A stretch of DNA of 64,000 nt, from contig OZ026598.1 in assembly GCA_964020085.1 (NCBI GenBank), positions 6,095,024-6,159,023 on the forward strand. Reading direction: 5' to 3'. The stretch is from Micromussa lordhowensis (lineage: Eukaryota; Cnidaria; Anthozoa; Scleractinia; Lobophylliidae). The position numbers were made by a program, and so were the translations under genes. Below, in pieces: positions 48,036 through 59,849 of this stretch (its first letter is position 1; the number at the start of each line of letters is the position of its first letter). Under the pieces are notes generated by a model, which saw only the letters and a program-made list of their open reading frames with translations, made no database searches and had not been told where the DNA came from.

Positions 48036-48913
48036 AACCTCGTTCCCAGGGTCTACTCCGCTTTCAAGATGGCGGCTGAGGGCGGAGAAGACCCTGGCAC
48101 ACACCGTTATAACACCCACGCTGATTGGTCTGAAGATATAGCCATTCTTACATTAGTCGTGATTGGTCTAACTTGTCTTCGTTGCAAAATGGCCGACTTG
48201 CGCAGTTATATTTGTTATTTCCTCTGTAATTGAAACGAAATTATCGCCGGTTAAACATTCCTCGTGTTGTTTCAACTATTCACGGCAGTTGAAGGAAAAG
48301 CTGAACTTGATGTTGGACCGTAAATTTACTTGAAATTCCTCAAGGCTGACTATCAAGAGGTGGAATGAGGGTGATAGATCCGATTTATTTGGCCGACAGA
48401 GTTTTAATATTACTAATTGTAAATGTATATGTGTTATTACTTGTACCCAAAGCCCGAATAGTTACGGAATCCCGAATTAGTGAATGTATCAATGGTTTCC
48501 ACAAGAGATGACTTTTTCACTCGTAAATTAGGCAATCTGTACCAAAATTGATACATAATTTGAGCGGTTAATAATTTATATTTCTTTACCTGGTACGATA
48601 TATACTGGCATTCTGACTGCATGTATAAACGAATTCCAAGTTAGGCCGTGGTATAAGAGAATTAAATGGGTGTAGATGTACTGGTAATGATCAGGTCAGC
48701 CTAAGTGTCTTATTTCTTTTTTTAGTTTGTGCTACACCTTAACACGGTTTGCTGTAGATGCCAATTTATCATAAAATTTGATGTTGGCCAGTCTAGTCAC
48801 AGCACTTTAGCCTAATACGTTGAAATTTAATATTACTTAACCGTTTCTGTACTTAGGTTCTAAGCTTATCAAAATAAATCAGGTACAAATACAGGAACAA
48901 TTAATTTACCAAA
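48036..48913. other. Spacer between peptide array and giant palindrome
   Basis: Begins with a likely MITE fragment (CCTCGTTCCCAGGGTCT, then CAAGATGGCGGC, about 48037-48080). The rest is AT-rich with no gene. Confidence 0.45.
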
Positions 48914-49747
48914 AACAGCGTTCAGAATAATTCCGGACAGTCAAAATAAATCCGGAATCCAGATTAACATTCGTATGATGCGCTATGATACGGTTATCAT
49001 ACGTACTATTTGTGCCTTTTCAGGTTAATAATCGTATAATGCGGTGATTTCAGTTTATTAAACTGGGAAACGCGCGTCTTACGAATAATAAACGTGCCAT
49101 TGTACGAATAATATTCGTATGTGGCTACATTTTCAGGATATTAATCGTAAATGTGGCAAAGTTTGCCGACGAGGAAGTTACGATCTTCAGCCGCCATTAC
49201 GGTAAAGAATATAACGGGCTAGAACTTCTAAACTGATGGCGTTTACGGCCAAAAAGTTATATCCATTTATTAACTTGGCCTAAAACCATCGATACATCTA
49301 ACCATTGAGCTACATTTTCCCCAAACGACTGATGTTTTCTAGACATTTGTAGCCACGAAGGATACCCGCGCGCCATGTCAAGTACCGATCGACCCGCTGC
49401 ATATTTTCGCATTTCTTCGACCAATGTTTATGGTTTTATTCGAGCTCTTTTTACTGTCAGAAGGTATTTAGTAGCCTCCCGAAAATGAAAAGAAAAAGGA
49501 ACAGCCGCTTACTTGAAATAAAATTTTCGCTGGTTGTGGGTTATTCGAAAGCCAAACCAACAACAACAGTCAATAATTTAGCTCTTTTATAAATTGTTGA
49601 ACGCAGGACATGACCAAGCGTTCGTGTTTCTTCTAAAAGTCATAACTTGGAACGGACTTTTCTCATTTGCAATCGCACAGGGAAAAGACATTTCAAGTCC
49701 TACTGAAACTTAAAGTGAACGACAACGGTTGATGCATTTCAAGGGTT
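48914..49747. repeat. Giant element, left arm, outer part
   Basis: Reverse complement of 62936-63769. Includes several short palindromes built on ATAATCGTA and CATACGAAT (about 48970-49150). Confidence 0.85.
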
Positions 49748-49977
49748 CAGTAGTGTAGCAGCTATCCTAAGGTCTTCTGTGATTGGTTGAACGAGTATGA
49801 AGGGTAGCTAGGGTAGCAAACCAATCAGATTGCTTACAGTCTATCACATGGTCTGCTCGTCACACATCAGGTCGAGAAAGCGTCACAACATGGCGACTTG
49901 CATCGGTTTAGACTCTGTATATTAGTAGATTTCAGGTATGTTTATGACAGGGAGTTTTTAAGGGTAGATTTACTTAG

Positions 49978-50057
49978 ATGGCGGACAAAGAGAAGATATA
50001 TTTCTGTCACACAGCATACGGTCGGGCGAACGCGAAAGAAGCCGTCCTGGAAGTAGG
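49978..50057 (+). CDS. Possible first coding exon of the inserted transposon
   Basis: An ATG in an AAGATGGCG-like context opens a 26-codon frame that ends at a GGGTGAGT donor. It starts about 230 bp inside the element and is on the same strand as the transposase-like ORF. The intermediate exons are not found, so the gene is probably internally deleted. Confidence 0.35.
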
Positions 50058-50170
50058 GTGAGTAGTTTTTTAACGTTTTTAGTCGTTGTTCTTTTAGGAG
50101 TAGATATTTTTCTTTATAATTTAAAGAGTACGTATCAAACTCTTGTCTAGCAGAGAAAACAGTTGATTAA

Positions 50171-50569
50171 GGTTGTTTCACCTGGGACGACGAAACTGCA
50201 GACAAGTGGGTTCACCCCATAACTGGTTCTTCACAAAGGTATATTCTTGGTGATAGGTTCCACTCTACCACCAACCCACACAAGTCACCATTGTGCAGTT
50301 TCCATGACATCAATCTGTGCCTGCAGGCTAATTCCTTGAAAACCAGTTACCAAGAAGCAGAGAACAACAGAAAAAACAAGAAGAGACTCCAAAGTGCATG
50401 TGTCCAGGGTTTTGGAACCCATTTTTTATTTAATTTTCTCATGGATTTTTACCAAAATGAAATGATCATACAAAAGCAATTGTTGAACTTGAAAAAGAAA
50501 CTACCAGAAGGATTTAAAGTTAAAAGGGACAAGTACATGCGGTTTATATATGTACCTGTAGATCAGTAA
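50171..50569 (+). pseudogene. C-terminal part of a DDE-type (KDZ/Zisupton-like) transposase
   Basis: An open frame of 132 codons with no ATG start context, ending in TAA. It carries a Gly-Asp-Arg-Phe-His motif, an Asn-Pro-His-Lys-Ser segment, a Cys-x2-3-His-Asp-Ile-x-Leu-Cys box, a Gln-Ala-Asn-Ser block and a Phe-Leu-Met-Asp-Phe-Tyr-Gln-Asn-Glu block. The Asp-Arg-Phe-His, Gln-x-Asn and final aromatic/Asn pattern is like the C-terminal catalytic segment of KDZ transposases found in cnidarians. The N-terminal half with the first catalytic Asp residues is missing, so the element is non-autonomous. Confidence 0.45.
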
Positions 50570-50575
50570 AATAAA

Positions 50576-50645
50576 TAACCTGCAATCAACCGGCTCTTCT
50601 ACCCTTTTGTTTGGGAGACGAGAAAAAAAAAGGGATTGCAGGTTA
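50576..50645. repeat. 70 bp mini-inverted repeat
   Basis: TAACCTGCAATC at 50576 and GATTGCAGGTTA ending at 50645 surround a short AT-rich loop immediately after the ORF stop. Confidence 0.65.
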
Positions 50646-50650
50646 CAAAT

Positions 50651-50811
50651 GAAGGGGTGAGTGGAATAAAGAACTAGTAATAATTACTAGTTCTTTTGAA
50701 ACAATAACTAAAACCAGAGTAAACTGTGGAAATTGCTGGTAGGTATTTCATCCCTGGCTCCCTCAAAATTTTCCGAAAGTCACCTACTAGGCTTATTCCA
50801 CTCACCCCTTC
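50651..50811. mobile_element. 161 bp MITE
   Basis: GAAGGGGTGAGTGGAATAA and its exact inverse at the two ends, with a small ACTAGTAATAATTACTAGT palindrome inside (about 50672-50690). AAAT lies next to both ends. Confidence 0.75.
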
Positions 50812-50937
50812 AAATACAGTACCGTGTAATGAAACGCTTAAAATTTGATTTCCAGTTAGTACTGCATATGCTCAGAGGTTAGTTTTGTTATTTTAAGTGC
50901 TCAAGTCACATCATCTATGATCTTCTGAATAGGCCAC

Positions 50938-51116
50938 GTTCGATATATCAATATTCAAACATGGCTCTGACGCTTTCAGGACAAAACGTCTATATTTGGC
51001 ATTGTTTTCAATCTCTCTTTGGAATTGAGAGACAAAAGAAAGTTCCAAAATTTACAATTTTGACCTGAAAGCCTGGGAGCCAAGTTAGATTATTGATAAA
51101 TCGAACGTGGCCTATT
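50938..51116. mobile_element. 179 bp MITE
   Basis: AATAGGCCACGTTCGATATA at the left and ATCGAACGTGGCCTATT at the right form the terminal inverted repeats. Non-coding. Confidence 0.75.
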
Positions 51117-52309
51117 GTACCAAAGTGTGACCTCATACACAAAACAGTAATTGTCTTCTGCCTTTATGCATGTCAGCACGAGTCTAAAGCATGATGAGCT
51201 TGAAAAAAGTAAAATTAAGGTAACTTAGAATCTGCCAGGATGACTTGATTTCTTTTTTTTTGCAATGCTCTGTAAATGAGCATCTGCAGTATGAAGGGGT
51301 ATGAAGGGGAAAATGTCTTATATACATGATCGAATAGAAAGGCTCTGTTCAAGAATATCCTCTTGACATTTTGCTTGTTTTAAGAGTTGCTTTAAGTTTC
51401 CAAATTTTGGGCATGAACATGAATAGTTTTAGTACAGTCACACAGCTTATAATTTAATAATTAATTTTGCCCACCACTTGGAAGAATTAACAGTAATACA
51501 TGCGTTGACAGTTTCAATTTTTTTTTTTAAGTGGTACCAGAACCAATAGATTGATTGTCTGAACAGAACAATGAAACCCTACCTTTATTTTTAGAAATAA
51601 ATTAGTGGTGGGGCAATAACTGACCGGGCACAGATGAAGAGGCCCTGAGTCTAGTTTTGCAGTTGTTTTGGCAGAAGTGCATGATTTGGTTTTCCAAAAT
51701 AACTGATATGAGATGTTAGTGAAGAAGTTACTTAGACCTTCTTTGAATGTATCCACTTTGAACAGCATTTTCAGATGTACTTCTAGTTTACAGTATGTAC
51801 ATGTACATACATGTTCTTTAATTATTACATAACAAATTTTATTACGGGACAACAGCAGCATGTGGCATCTCTATTTGAAAGGAAAATAGCAAGAAAAACA
51901 GTAACCCCTAGCCCCCAAACAAGAACAGCTGCTAACATTAAAAAAAAACTTGCAAGCTTACTCGAGATGCTAAACATAATTGTTTTAGTGGAAACATGTT
52001 TATGTTTACATTTTGATAGAAAATTTAAAAACTGTACCTCCTAAACCTTTAATACAACAACCACAATAAGCTTTATTTGCATGGCCTTTAATAAGAGAGT
52101 TACAGCATTAAATAAGTAAGTCAAATTAAAATAGAAGTCAAATAACAGTAGACAAATTACAGTAGTAGTTTATAACAGTAGTGAAGTTTAAAAAATAAAT
52201 GTCTCTAAAGTTGAAATTGGTATGTGGTTGTAACCAGGGATTCTATTATCTATTTTAGTAAAAAATAGTCTCTAATTTATTGATGAATATATTTCGGACA
52301 CCCTTCAAT
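51117..52309. other. Remainder of the inserted transposon, no clear gene
   Basis: A 77-codon plus-strand frame (51811-52044), with a Lys/Arg-rich middle after a possible acceptor, could be a decayed last exon, but nothing conserved is recognised. The plus strand of 52060-52200 is AT-rich. Confidence 0.4.
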
Positions 52310-53030
52310 ACCCTAGATACCTTCGATACCCTTGATACCCTCGATACCTTCGATACCCTTGATACCCTCGATACCTTCGATACCCTTGTTACCTTCAATA
52401 CCCTCGTTCCCCCTTGATACCTTCGATACCCTTGATACCCTCGATACCCTTGATACCTTCGATACCCTTGATACCCTCGATACCCTTGATACCTTCGATA
52501 CCCTTGATACCTTCGATACCCTTGATACCTTCGATACCCTTGATACCCTCGATACCCTCGATACCTTCGATACCCTTGTTACCTTCGATACCCTCGATAC
52601 CTTCGATACCCTTGATACCCTCGATACCCTTGTAACCTTCGATACCCTCGTTCCCCCTTGATACCTTCGATACCCTTGATACCCTCGATACCCTTGATAC
52701 CTTCGATACCCTTGATACCCTCGATACCCTTGATACCTTCGATACCCTTGATACCCTCGATACCCTTGATACCTTCGATACCCTTGATACCCTCGATACC
52801 CTTGATACCTTCGATACCCTTGATACCCTCGATACCCTTGATACCTTCGATACCCTTGATACCCTCGATACCCTTGATACCTTCGATACCCTTGATACCC
52901 TCGTTCCCCCTTGATACCTTCGATACCCTTGATACCCTTGATACCCTTGATACCTTCGATACCCTTGATACCCTCGATACCCTTGATACCTTCGATACCC
53001 TTGATACCCTCGGTACCCTTGATTCCCACA
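52310..53030. repeat. 9 bp minisatellite (GATACCYTY)n
   Basis: About 80 copies of a 9 bp unit alternating TTCGATACC, CTTGATACC and CTCGATACC. The length is a multiple of three and carries no stop codon, so several frames on both strands stay open. On the minus strand one frame reads Gly-Ile-Glu/Lys repeatedly. Taken as a satellite, not a gene. Confidence 0.9.
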
Positions 53031-53100
53031 GTACCATTGATACCTCTAAAGTGATCCATACTGCTTTGATATCTTCCTTCTCGTCAATCTTGTAATTTCC

Positions 53101-53137
<37 letters not shown>

Positions 53138-53520
53138 GCTCTCAAGTTAATCTCTATTTACATGGCCCTCTCATTTCCTCCCTCTTTCTCTTTACCACTA
53201 TCTATTGCCACCGTATGAATTGCCACAGTAGTATCTTATCCTCTCCATTCTCTAACAATCTTTAACCCTTTCTATTGCAAACAAGCAGTCACCCATTCTC
53301 TCTCTCTCTCTTTATCTCTTTTTAAAATGTTTCTGTCACTTTGAGTAACAAAACTGCATATCTGTAAAAAACAGAAAAAAAACAATAGAAGGATCTCTAA
53401 ACCAATCAGTGTTAAGCTTTGGATAGCTGCTACATCACTCGATTCCCACAGTACCATTGATACCTCTAAAGTGATCCATACTGCTTTGATATCTTCCTTC
53501 TCGTCAATCTTGTAATTTCC

Positions 53521-53557
<37 letters not shown>

Positions 53558-53860
53558 GCTCTCAAGTTAATCTCTATTTACATGGCCCTCTCATTTCCTC
53601 CCTCTTTCTCTTTACCACTATCTATTGCCACCGTATGAATTGCCACAGTAGTATCTTATCCTCTCCATTCTCTAACAATCTTTAACCCTTTCTATTGCAA
53701 ACAAGCAGTCACCCATTCTCTCTCTCTCTCTTTATCTCTTTTTAAAATGTTTCTGTCACTTTGAGTAACAAAACTGCATATCTGTAAAAAACAGAAAAAA
53801 AACAATAGAAGGATCTCTAAACCAATCAGTGTTAAGCTTTGGATAGCTGCTACATCACTC
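53022..53860. repeat. 420 bp tandem duplication of the transposon's right end
   Basis: Copies 53022-53441 and 53442-53860 are almost identical. Both include a (CT)n run (about 53099-53134 and 53519-53554) and end in GGATAGCTGCTACATCACTC, so the right terminal repeat is present twice. Confidence 0.9.
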
Positions 53861-53868
53861 CAAGGGTT

Positions 53869-56800
53869 TAATTTCGTAACGAAATCAACAATATATGCAA
53901 GTTCGATGTGTCAAAACATTGGCGGTCAAAATTCGTCGTGTTTTTAATACGCGAATATTTGGCAAATACAATTTAAGTGTACCTATGGAAAGTATGGCTT
54001 CTTTGGTCAAGGTATTATTTATTGATTTCCTTTGCAAAGCAATAAGCAGGCATTTCCGTGAAAGATAATAATGAACAACTTTAGACAAGCCAGTTGAACA
54101 AAACACGCAATTGAACGGAATATATATTATGCAAATAAAGGTGGGAATTCCGAACCAACTTTCAATGGATTGGTCCAATGCTTAGTTTGTTTTAGAAAAA
54201 GAAGTACACCGACTTTGATCAACTGGAACACTGTGAAAAATAGTCAAATATTTCAAAAGCTCTTTGTTAAGCCACGAACGTAAACGCTTGTCAGGTTTTT
54301 AAGAAACTCACACGAGTACTACGATCGACCGCGACTACTTCAGTTCACTTTGTTTTCAATCCGAGCATGCAACTTACGAATAATGAGCGTTGCATTGTAC
54401 GGTTAACATCCGTACTTCTCTAGGTTTCCTGGTTATTAAACGTACCTGAAACAAATTTATGTTGATCCGGCGACAGTAATTTAACGACGGGGAAAGAAAA
54501 GCGCGGCAATTCGGTCGCTGGTGCTGAATTCTTCGACTTTCGAGCAGAGCAGGGTAAGAAATTTGCAAATAAAATTAACCTTGCAACAATCTTTGCTGAA
54601 ATCATTTTTCTCAAATCTTCTGATAAATTCTCCTTTACACTACCGACAAAGATTGTTATAAACTAAAAAGAGACTGAAGTTGTCCCACATTTCGCCAAGT
54701 CGCAGCGATCGATATTAAAATGCAATGCCGCGTTTCGTGAACTCACATTATTGCCTGAAAATACAGTTTCCAAAACTAAGAAAGACCAACTAAAAATTAG
54801 CCAAGAAAGCGAAATATCTAAGAGATGTAGCTTCATGATTTAATTACAATAAGCTTACACTGTTAAATACGCCGAAATAAGCAACTCCTGATCGACGGGT
54901 AAAATTTAACCATTCTGCAAATGATTTTAGGAGCCAGAATTAGATTTTCGATGGCAAACTGTTGTGTAAAGGTGACAGTATTTGAACTTCTTAAAAAACT
55001 GAGCGAGGTTGTATGAGATTTGCATGCTTGAAAGAGATTTGCATGCAATACTTAAACAGAACAACAACATTCTCATTTGATGTGTAGTTCAACTGCGCGT
55101 AAAAATGGACTGCGCGTGAAAATGTCGGACTAGTCAAATGCAGATGAAGTTCAGAAAAAAAACCTACCCGTATATTTGTGGAATGAGTTTCTTTTTTAGC
55201 GACACCACTCAAACCACGACGTCATTTTGAAACGACAAACACAGTTTTCCTATTTAGCCGTGGATTTTGCAGTGAATGACATGAATAGCAGTGCCAACTG
55301 TTTTGGATGTTCTTTAATTTTTATGTGACATTTCCGAGGAAACACAGGACAAAATAGGATGTGGGCACTGTTCATAGGACGTTTTGATTCAAACTTCAAG
55401 CAACAGTAATTTTGATAGTGTTCCATCGGTGAAATCAACAAGTCCGATGCGCGAACTTGAAACTCGTCTGGGTTCAGTTCAAGAGCCTGAAAATGTTGTA
55501 AGCTCAATCATGGCGAGAATTGCTATGTTTTTGACGTGAAATTTATCATATGCGGTTCCGAATCGTCAGTTTTATTTAAAGTTTTAATAGTTGCGTAAAA
55601 TGTGTATTCACTGTGAGACACTATATAGGAAGCTGAAATAGCTTGCGCTATAAAGGCCGGCGAAGGCGAAGGCGAAGGTGCCCGCGACATAACGCCGCAA
55701 TCTGAACTCGGTTGGAAAAAAAATACTCCAAACCTCCTCATCATACATTCCCCTTTTCTTTGTAAGATTTAAATTCCTTAAGCCTGAAGAAAATCCTTTC
55801 GAGAGTGAAGAACTTCATGCTGCCATGAACACTAACATTCGAGAATTCGACTCTTGCTAACATTTGGCGCCTATTTTTCGCGGGAAAAACGTTCTCTCCA
55901 GCTTTTACAGTATATACAGTATCAGAATATCAGTACACCATCGCGACATCCACTTGTCTACAGTAATTTTAATAGATTCAGTCTCACCTCTATGACTTCT
56001 TTATGGCATAATGCAGTATATATTCCAGCAGAAGCAATTTCAAAGTTCACCCGAGTGTCCATCCGATAATGTTTATCACGTTTTGCACTCCTGTCATTTG
56101 TAAACTCGAATGACAATCATAGCAACTCCTGCAAAGTTCTCTCAGTGTTGCTTTGAGTTCAGCAGCAATCCCAAGTCTTGCCGTTGTCCACTCCACGTGG
56201 TCATCACGGTAAAATCCTTGTGTGATCGGAAATGGTACTTAGCAAGCAAAATCAATGTCACGTAATAAGCGATAAGATCAATCCTCAGTATAGCGTGAGC
56301 AAATTTCAGTTCAAATCAGTCGAAAAATAATGTTTGCCTGAAAGTCAAGGTCTTCTGGTAAAAGCCTCAAGGATTTGGTACAAAGGTAGAAGAGTTGTCA
56401 AATGGCTCATGTCACTGAAATAGCCAATGATAGAAATAGGCATTTGACAGCTGTCAGAATTGTTTTTCTTTGACGCCTTTACGGTCGTGACTCTCCAGCG
56501 TCACGCGACACTAAAACGTGACAACTGTTGTGGACGAGAGAAAAGAAATAACGCCATCACTGGCCTAAACCGAAAGAAATTTACGATTAATAAGCGTATA
56601 TTTGACAGGCGCTGTTTGTATTACTCTGTTATCGATAATTCCAGTTTACTGCATTCCATGTTGCTTAGGGTTTTAACCTCTTTAATGTCACCTTAATTAT
56701 CAATATGAAATTCAAGGAGTAATTGCCGGTTTTCACATGACGTCACTAAGATTCAAACTACAAAACTATTGATCCTATAGATATTTTACTTTAATGAGGT

Positions 56801-56954
56801 ATAAGAGCAGCTGAAAACTAATATTTAGACGATTTTTTGTTCCGAATGGGTTCTTGGTTTTGCGATAGGCCATGCTTGAATTTCTTAGCTTTTGCGTGAC
56901 GCGGCATTTACATGACGGCCGGGTTGTTTAAAAAGTGACTTATTTCGGGACTTA
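53869..56954. repeat. Giant element, left arm, inner part
   Basis: Reverse complement of 59850-62935. Short frames on either strand are mirrored in the other arm but show no domain or codon signature of genes. A GAAGGC hexamer repeat lies near 55665. Confidence 0.85.
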
Positions 56955-57254
56955 GATGAGCCTATGTAAACATGGAAAAAGTGCTCTATTGCTTAAACAG
57001 CGAATAATAACATGCTTAAGTTACACTCCACTCTCTAGTGCTTCCTATGCTGGCTACCAATTCACTCCAAGCTACATCTATCACTTCCTGAAGGCCCTAA
57101 CAACAGGAATGAAAAGTACACTAGGTTATTCGACATACATCAAATAAATTAAAGCCATACAAACTAGAAACTCGTAAAACAAATGCTGTAAAAACAACAT
57201 CATCAAAATAGATAACTTGTAAATCAGCACACTAGTAAATTCGTTCTCGGCAAC
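56955..57254. other. Centre of the giant element, left of the satellite
   Basis: Non-arm, non-repetitive. A 63-codon frame at 56956-57147 is not recognised. Confidence 0.45.
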
Positions 57255-59325
57255 TAAGTAATCAGGACGATTAGATTAATAATCGTACATCCACCTAGCT
57301 ATCTTTGTACTGAGTATAAACTAAGTGATCAATACGATTAATAATCGTACATGATCCTTGTACTCAGTATAAACTAAGTGATCCATACGATTAATAATCG
57401 TACATGATCCGTGTACTCAGTATAAACTAAGTGATCAATACGATTAATAATCGTACGTGATCCTTGTACTCAGTATAAACTAAGTGATCAATACGATTAA
57501 TAATCGTACATGATCCGTGTACTCAGTATAAACTAAGTGATTAACGCGATTAATAATCGTACATGATCCTTGTACTCAGTATAAACTAAGTGATTAATAC
57601 GATTAATAATCGTGCATGATCCTAGTACTCAGTATAAACTAAGTGATCAATACGGGTAATAATCGTACATGATCCGTGTACTCAGTATAAACTAAGTGAT
57701 CAATACGATTAATAATCGTGCATGATCCTTGTACTCAGTATAAACTAAGTGATTAATACGATTAATAATCGTACATGATCCTTGTACTCAGTATAAACTA
57801 AGTGATTAATACGATTAATAATCGTGCATGATCCTTGTACTCAGTATAAACTAAGTGATCAATACGATTAATAATCGTACATGATCCGTGTACTCAGTAT
57901 AAACTAAGTGATTAACGCGATTAATAATCGTACATGATCCTTGTACTCAGTATAAACTAAGTGATTAATACGATTAATAATCGTGCATGATCCTAGTACT
58001 CAGTATAAACTAAGTGATCAATACGGGTAATAATCGTACATGATCCGTGTACTCAGTATAAACTAAGTGATCAATACGATTAATAATCGTGCATGATCCT
58101 TGTACTCAGTATAAACTAAGTGATTAATACGATTAATAATCGTACATGATCCTTGTACTCAGTATAAACTAAGTGATTAATACGATTAATAATCGTGCAT
58201 GATCCTTGTACTCAGTATAAACTAAGTGATCAATACGATTAATAATCGTACATGATCCGTGTACTCAGTATAAACTAAGTGATTAATACGATTAATAATC
58301 GTGCATGATCCGTGTACTCAGTATAAACTAAGTGATCAATACGATTAATAATCGTGCATGATCCTTGTACTCAGTATAAACTAAGTGATTAATACGATTA
58401 ATAATCGTGCATGATCCTTGTACTCAGTATAAACTAAGTGATCAATACGATTAATAATCGTGCATGATCCGTGTACTCAGTATAAACTAAGTGATTAATA
58501 CGATTAATAATCGTGCATGATCCTTGTACTCAGTATAAACTAAGTGATTAACGCGATTAATAATCGTGCATGATCCTAGTACTCAGTATAAACTAAGTGA
58601 TCAATACGATTAATAATCGTGCATGATCCGTGTACTCAGTATAAACTAAGTGATTAATACGATTAATAATCGTGCATGATCCTAGTACTCAGTATAAACT
58701 AAGTGATCAATACGATTAATAATCGTGCATGATCCGTGTACTCAGTATAAACTAAGTGATTAATACGATTAATAATCGTGCATGATCCTTGTACTCAGTA
58801 TAAACTAAGTGATTAATACGATTAATAATCGTGCATGATCCTAGTACTCAGTATAAACTAAGTGATCAATACGATTAATAATCGTACATGATCCTTGTAC
58901 TCAGTATAAACTAAGTGATCAATACGATTAATAATCGTACGTGATCCTTGTACTCAGTATAAACTAAGTGATCCATACGATTAATAATCGTACATGATCC
59001 GTGTACTCAGTATAAACTAAGTGATTAAAGCGATTAATAATCGTACATGATCCTTGTACTCAGTATAAACTAAGTGATCAATACGATTAATGATCGTACA
59101 TGATCCGTGTACTCAGTATAAACTAAGTGATCAATACGATTAATAATCGTACAAGATCCTTGTACTCAGTATAAACTAAGTGATCAATACGATTAATAAT
59201 CGTACAAGATCCTTGTACTCGGTATAAACTAAGTGATTAATACGATTAATAATCGTACAAGATCCTTGTACTCGGTATAAACTAAGTGATCAATACGGGT
59301 AATAATCGTACATGCACCTTGCGAT
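57255..59325. repeat. 53 bp satellite array, 38 units
   Basis: Units begin CTAAGTGATC at 57321, 57374, 57427 and so on to 59282, exactly 53 bp apart (37 intervals). Each unit contains an odd palindrome TACGATTAATAATCGTA and the invariant GTACTCAGTATAAA. Variant positions (ACATG or GCATG; CCTTG, CCGTG or CCTAG; AATACG, TAACGCG) recur with a period of seven units (371 bp) between about 57540 and 58200. Confidence 0.95.
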
Positions 59326-59694
59326 CTTTCTAATCAGTGGTAGATCAGTACGCTTAATAATCGGAATTGAAACTAAGTAAACGACATAGTCGCACATGCA
59401 CCCTTCAAATTTTGTACTGAGTAACTTTAGGTTAATTTGTATCAGTGATGGTTTCCAGGTGGTTGCATCGGCAGTGCTAATCTATTCTCGGTTTTCATCA
59501 GTCATGTGATCAAAACTAAAAATCGTAACCGTTCAATAAATAAATTCAAGAATCTGGGATATGATAGATGATTGCAATATAAACAACCTCGCCAAGAATC
59601 CGGTCTCTGCTGTTTTTAATTCGCGCGCTGTTCGCAGAAGTGTGTCATCCAAATTTATAGAGATTTGTATGGCACGCCATGTTGGTGCCCATCC

Positions 59695-59725
<31 letters not shown>

Positions 59726-59849
59726 ACAGAAACATCTGTGACTGAGTTTTATTACAAAAGCGTAAATTTATCTCTCGAGGAACTCAAAAACATTAAAATA
59801 ATACTTTTCCTAATACAAGAACCCGGTCAGATAGCCAAATTTCCCGAAA
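59326..59849. other. Centre of the giant element, right of the satellite
   Basis: Contains a short palindrome around GCCATGTTGGTGCCCATCC (about 59676-59712) and a 111-codon frame (59561-59896) that crosses into the right arm and is not recognised as a protein. Confidence 0.45.

Larger units (their letters stand above)
49748..53860. mobile_element. 4.1 kb DNA transposon inserted in the left arm (8 bp target duplication)
   Basis: CAAGGGTT flanks both sides (49740-49747 and 53861-53868) and occurs once at the matching place in the right arm (about 62928-62935), so the insertion is certain. Terminal inverted repeats: CAGTAGTGTAGCAGCTATCC on the left and GGATAGCTGCTACATCACTC on the right. An 8 bp duplication fits hAT or KDZ/Zisupton-type elements; the ORF at 50171 favours the latter. 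The element has absorbed small MITEs, a minisatellite and a 420 bp end duplication. Confidence 0.8.

Noticed and set aside
52313..53145. Collagen-like or repeat-protein genes on either strand
   Set aside because: All frames are products of a stop-free 9 bp minisatellite; no splice, promoter or flanking domain.
53885..56696. Mirrored pairs of 60-97 codon ORFs in the giant element's arms
   Set aside because: Mirroring follows from the inverted repeat itself; no recognisable domains or coding bias.
57255..59325. CRISPR-like array
   Set aside because: The whole 53 bp unit repeats with scattered variants; there are no unique spacers, and the setting is eukaryotic.
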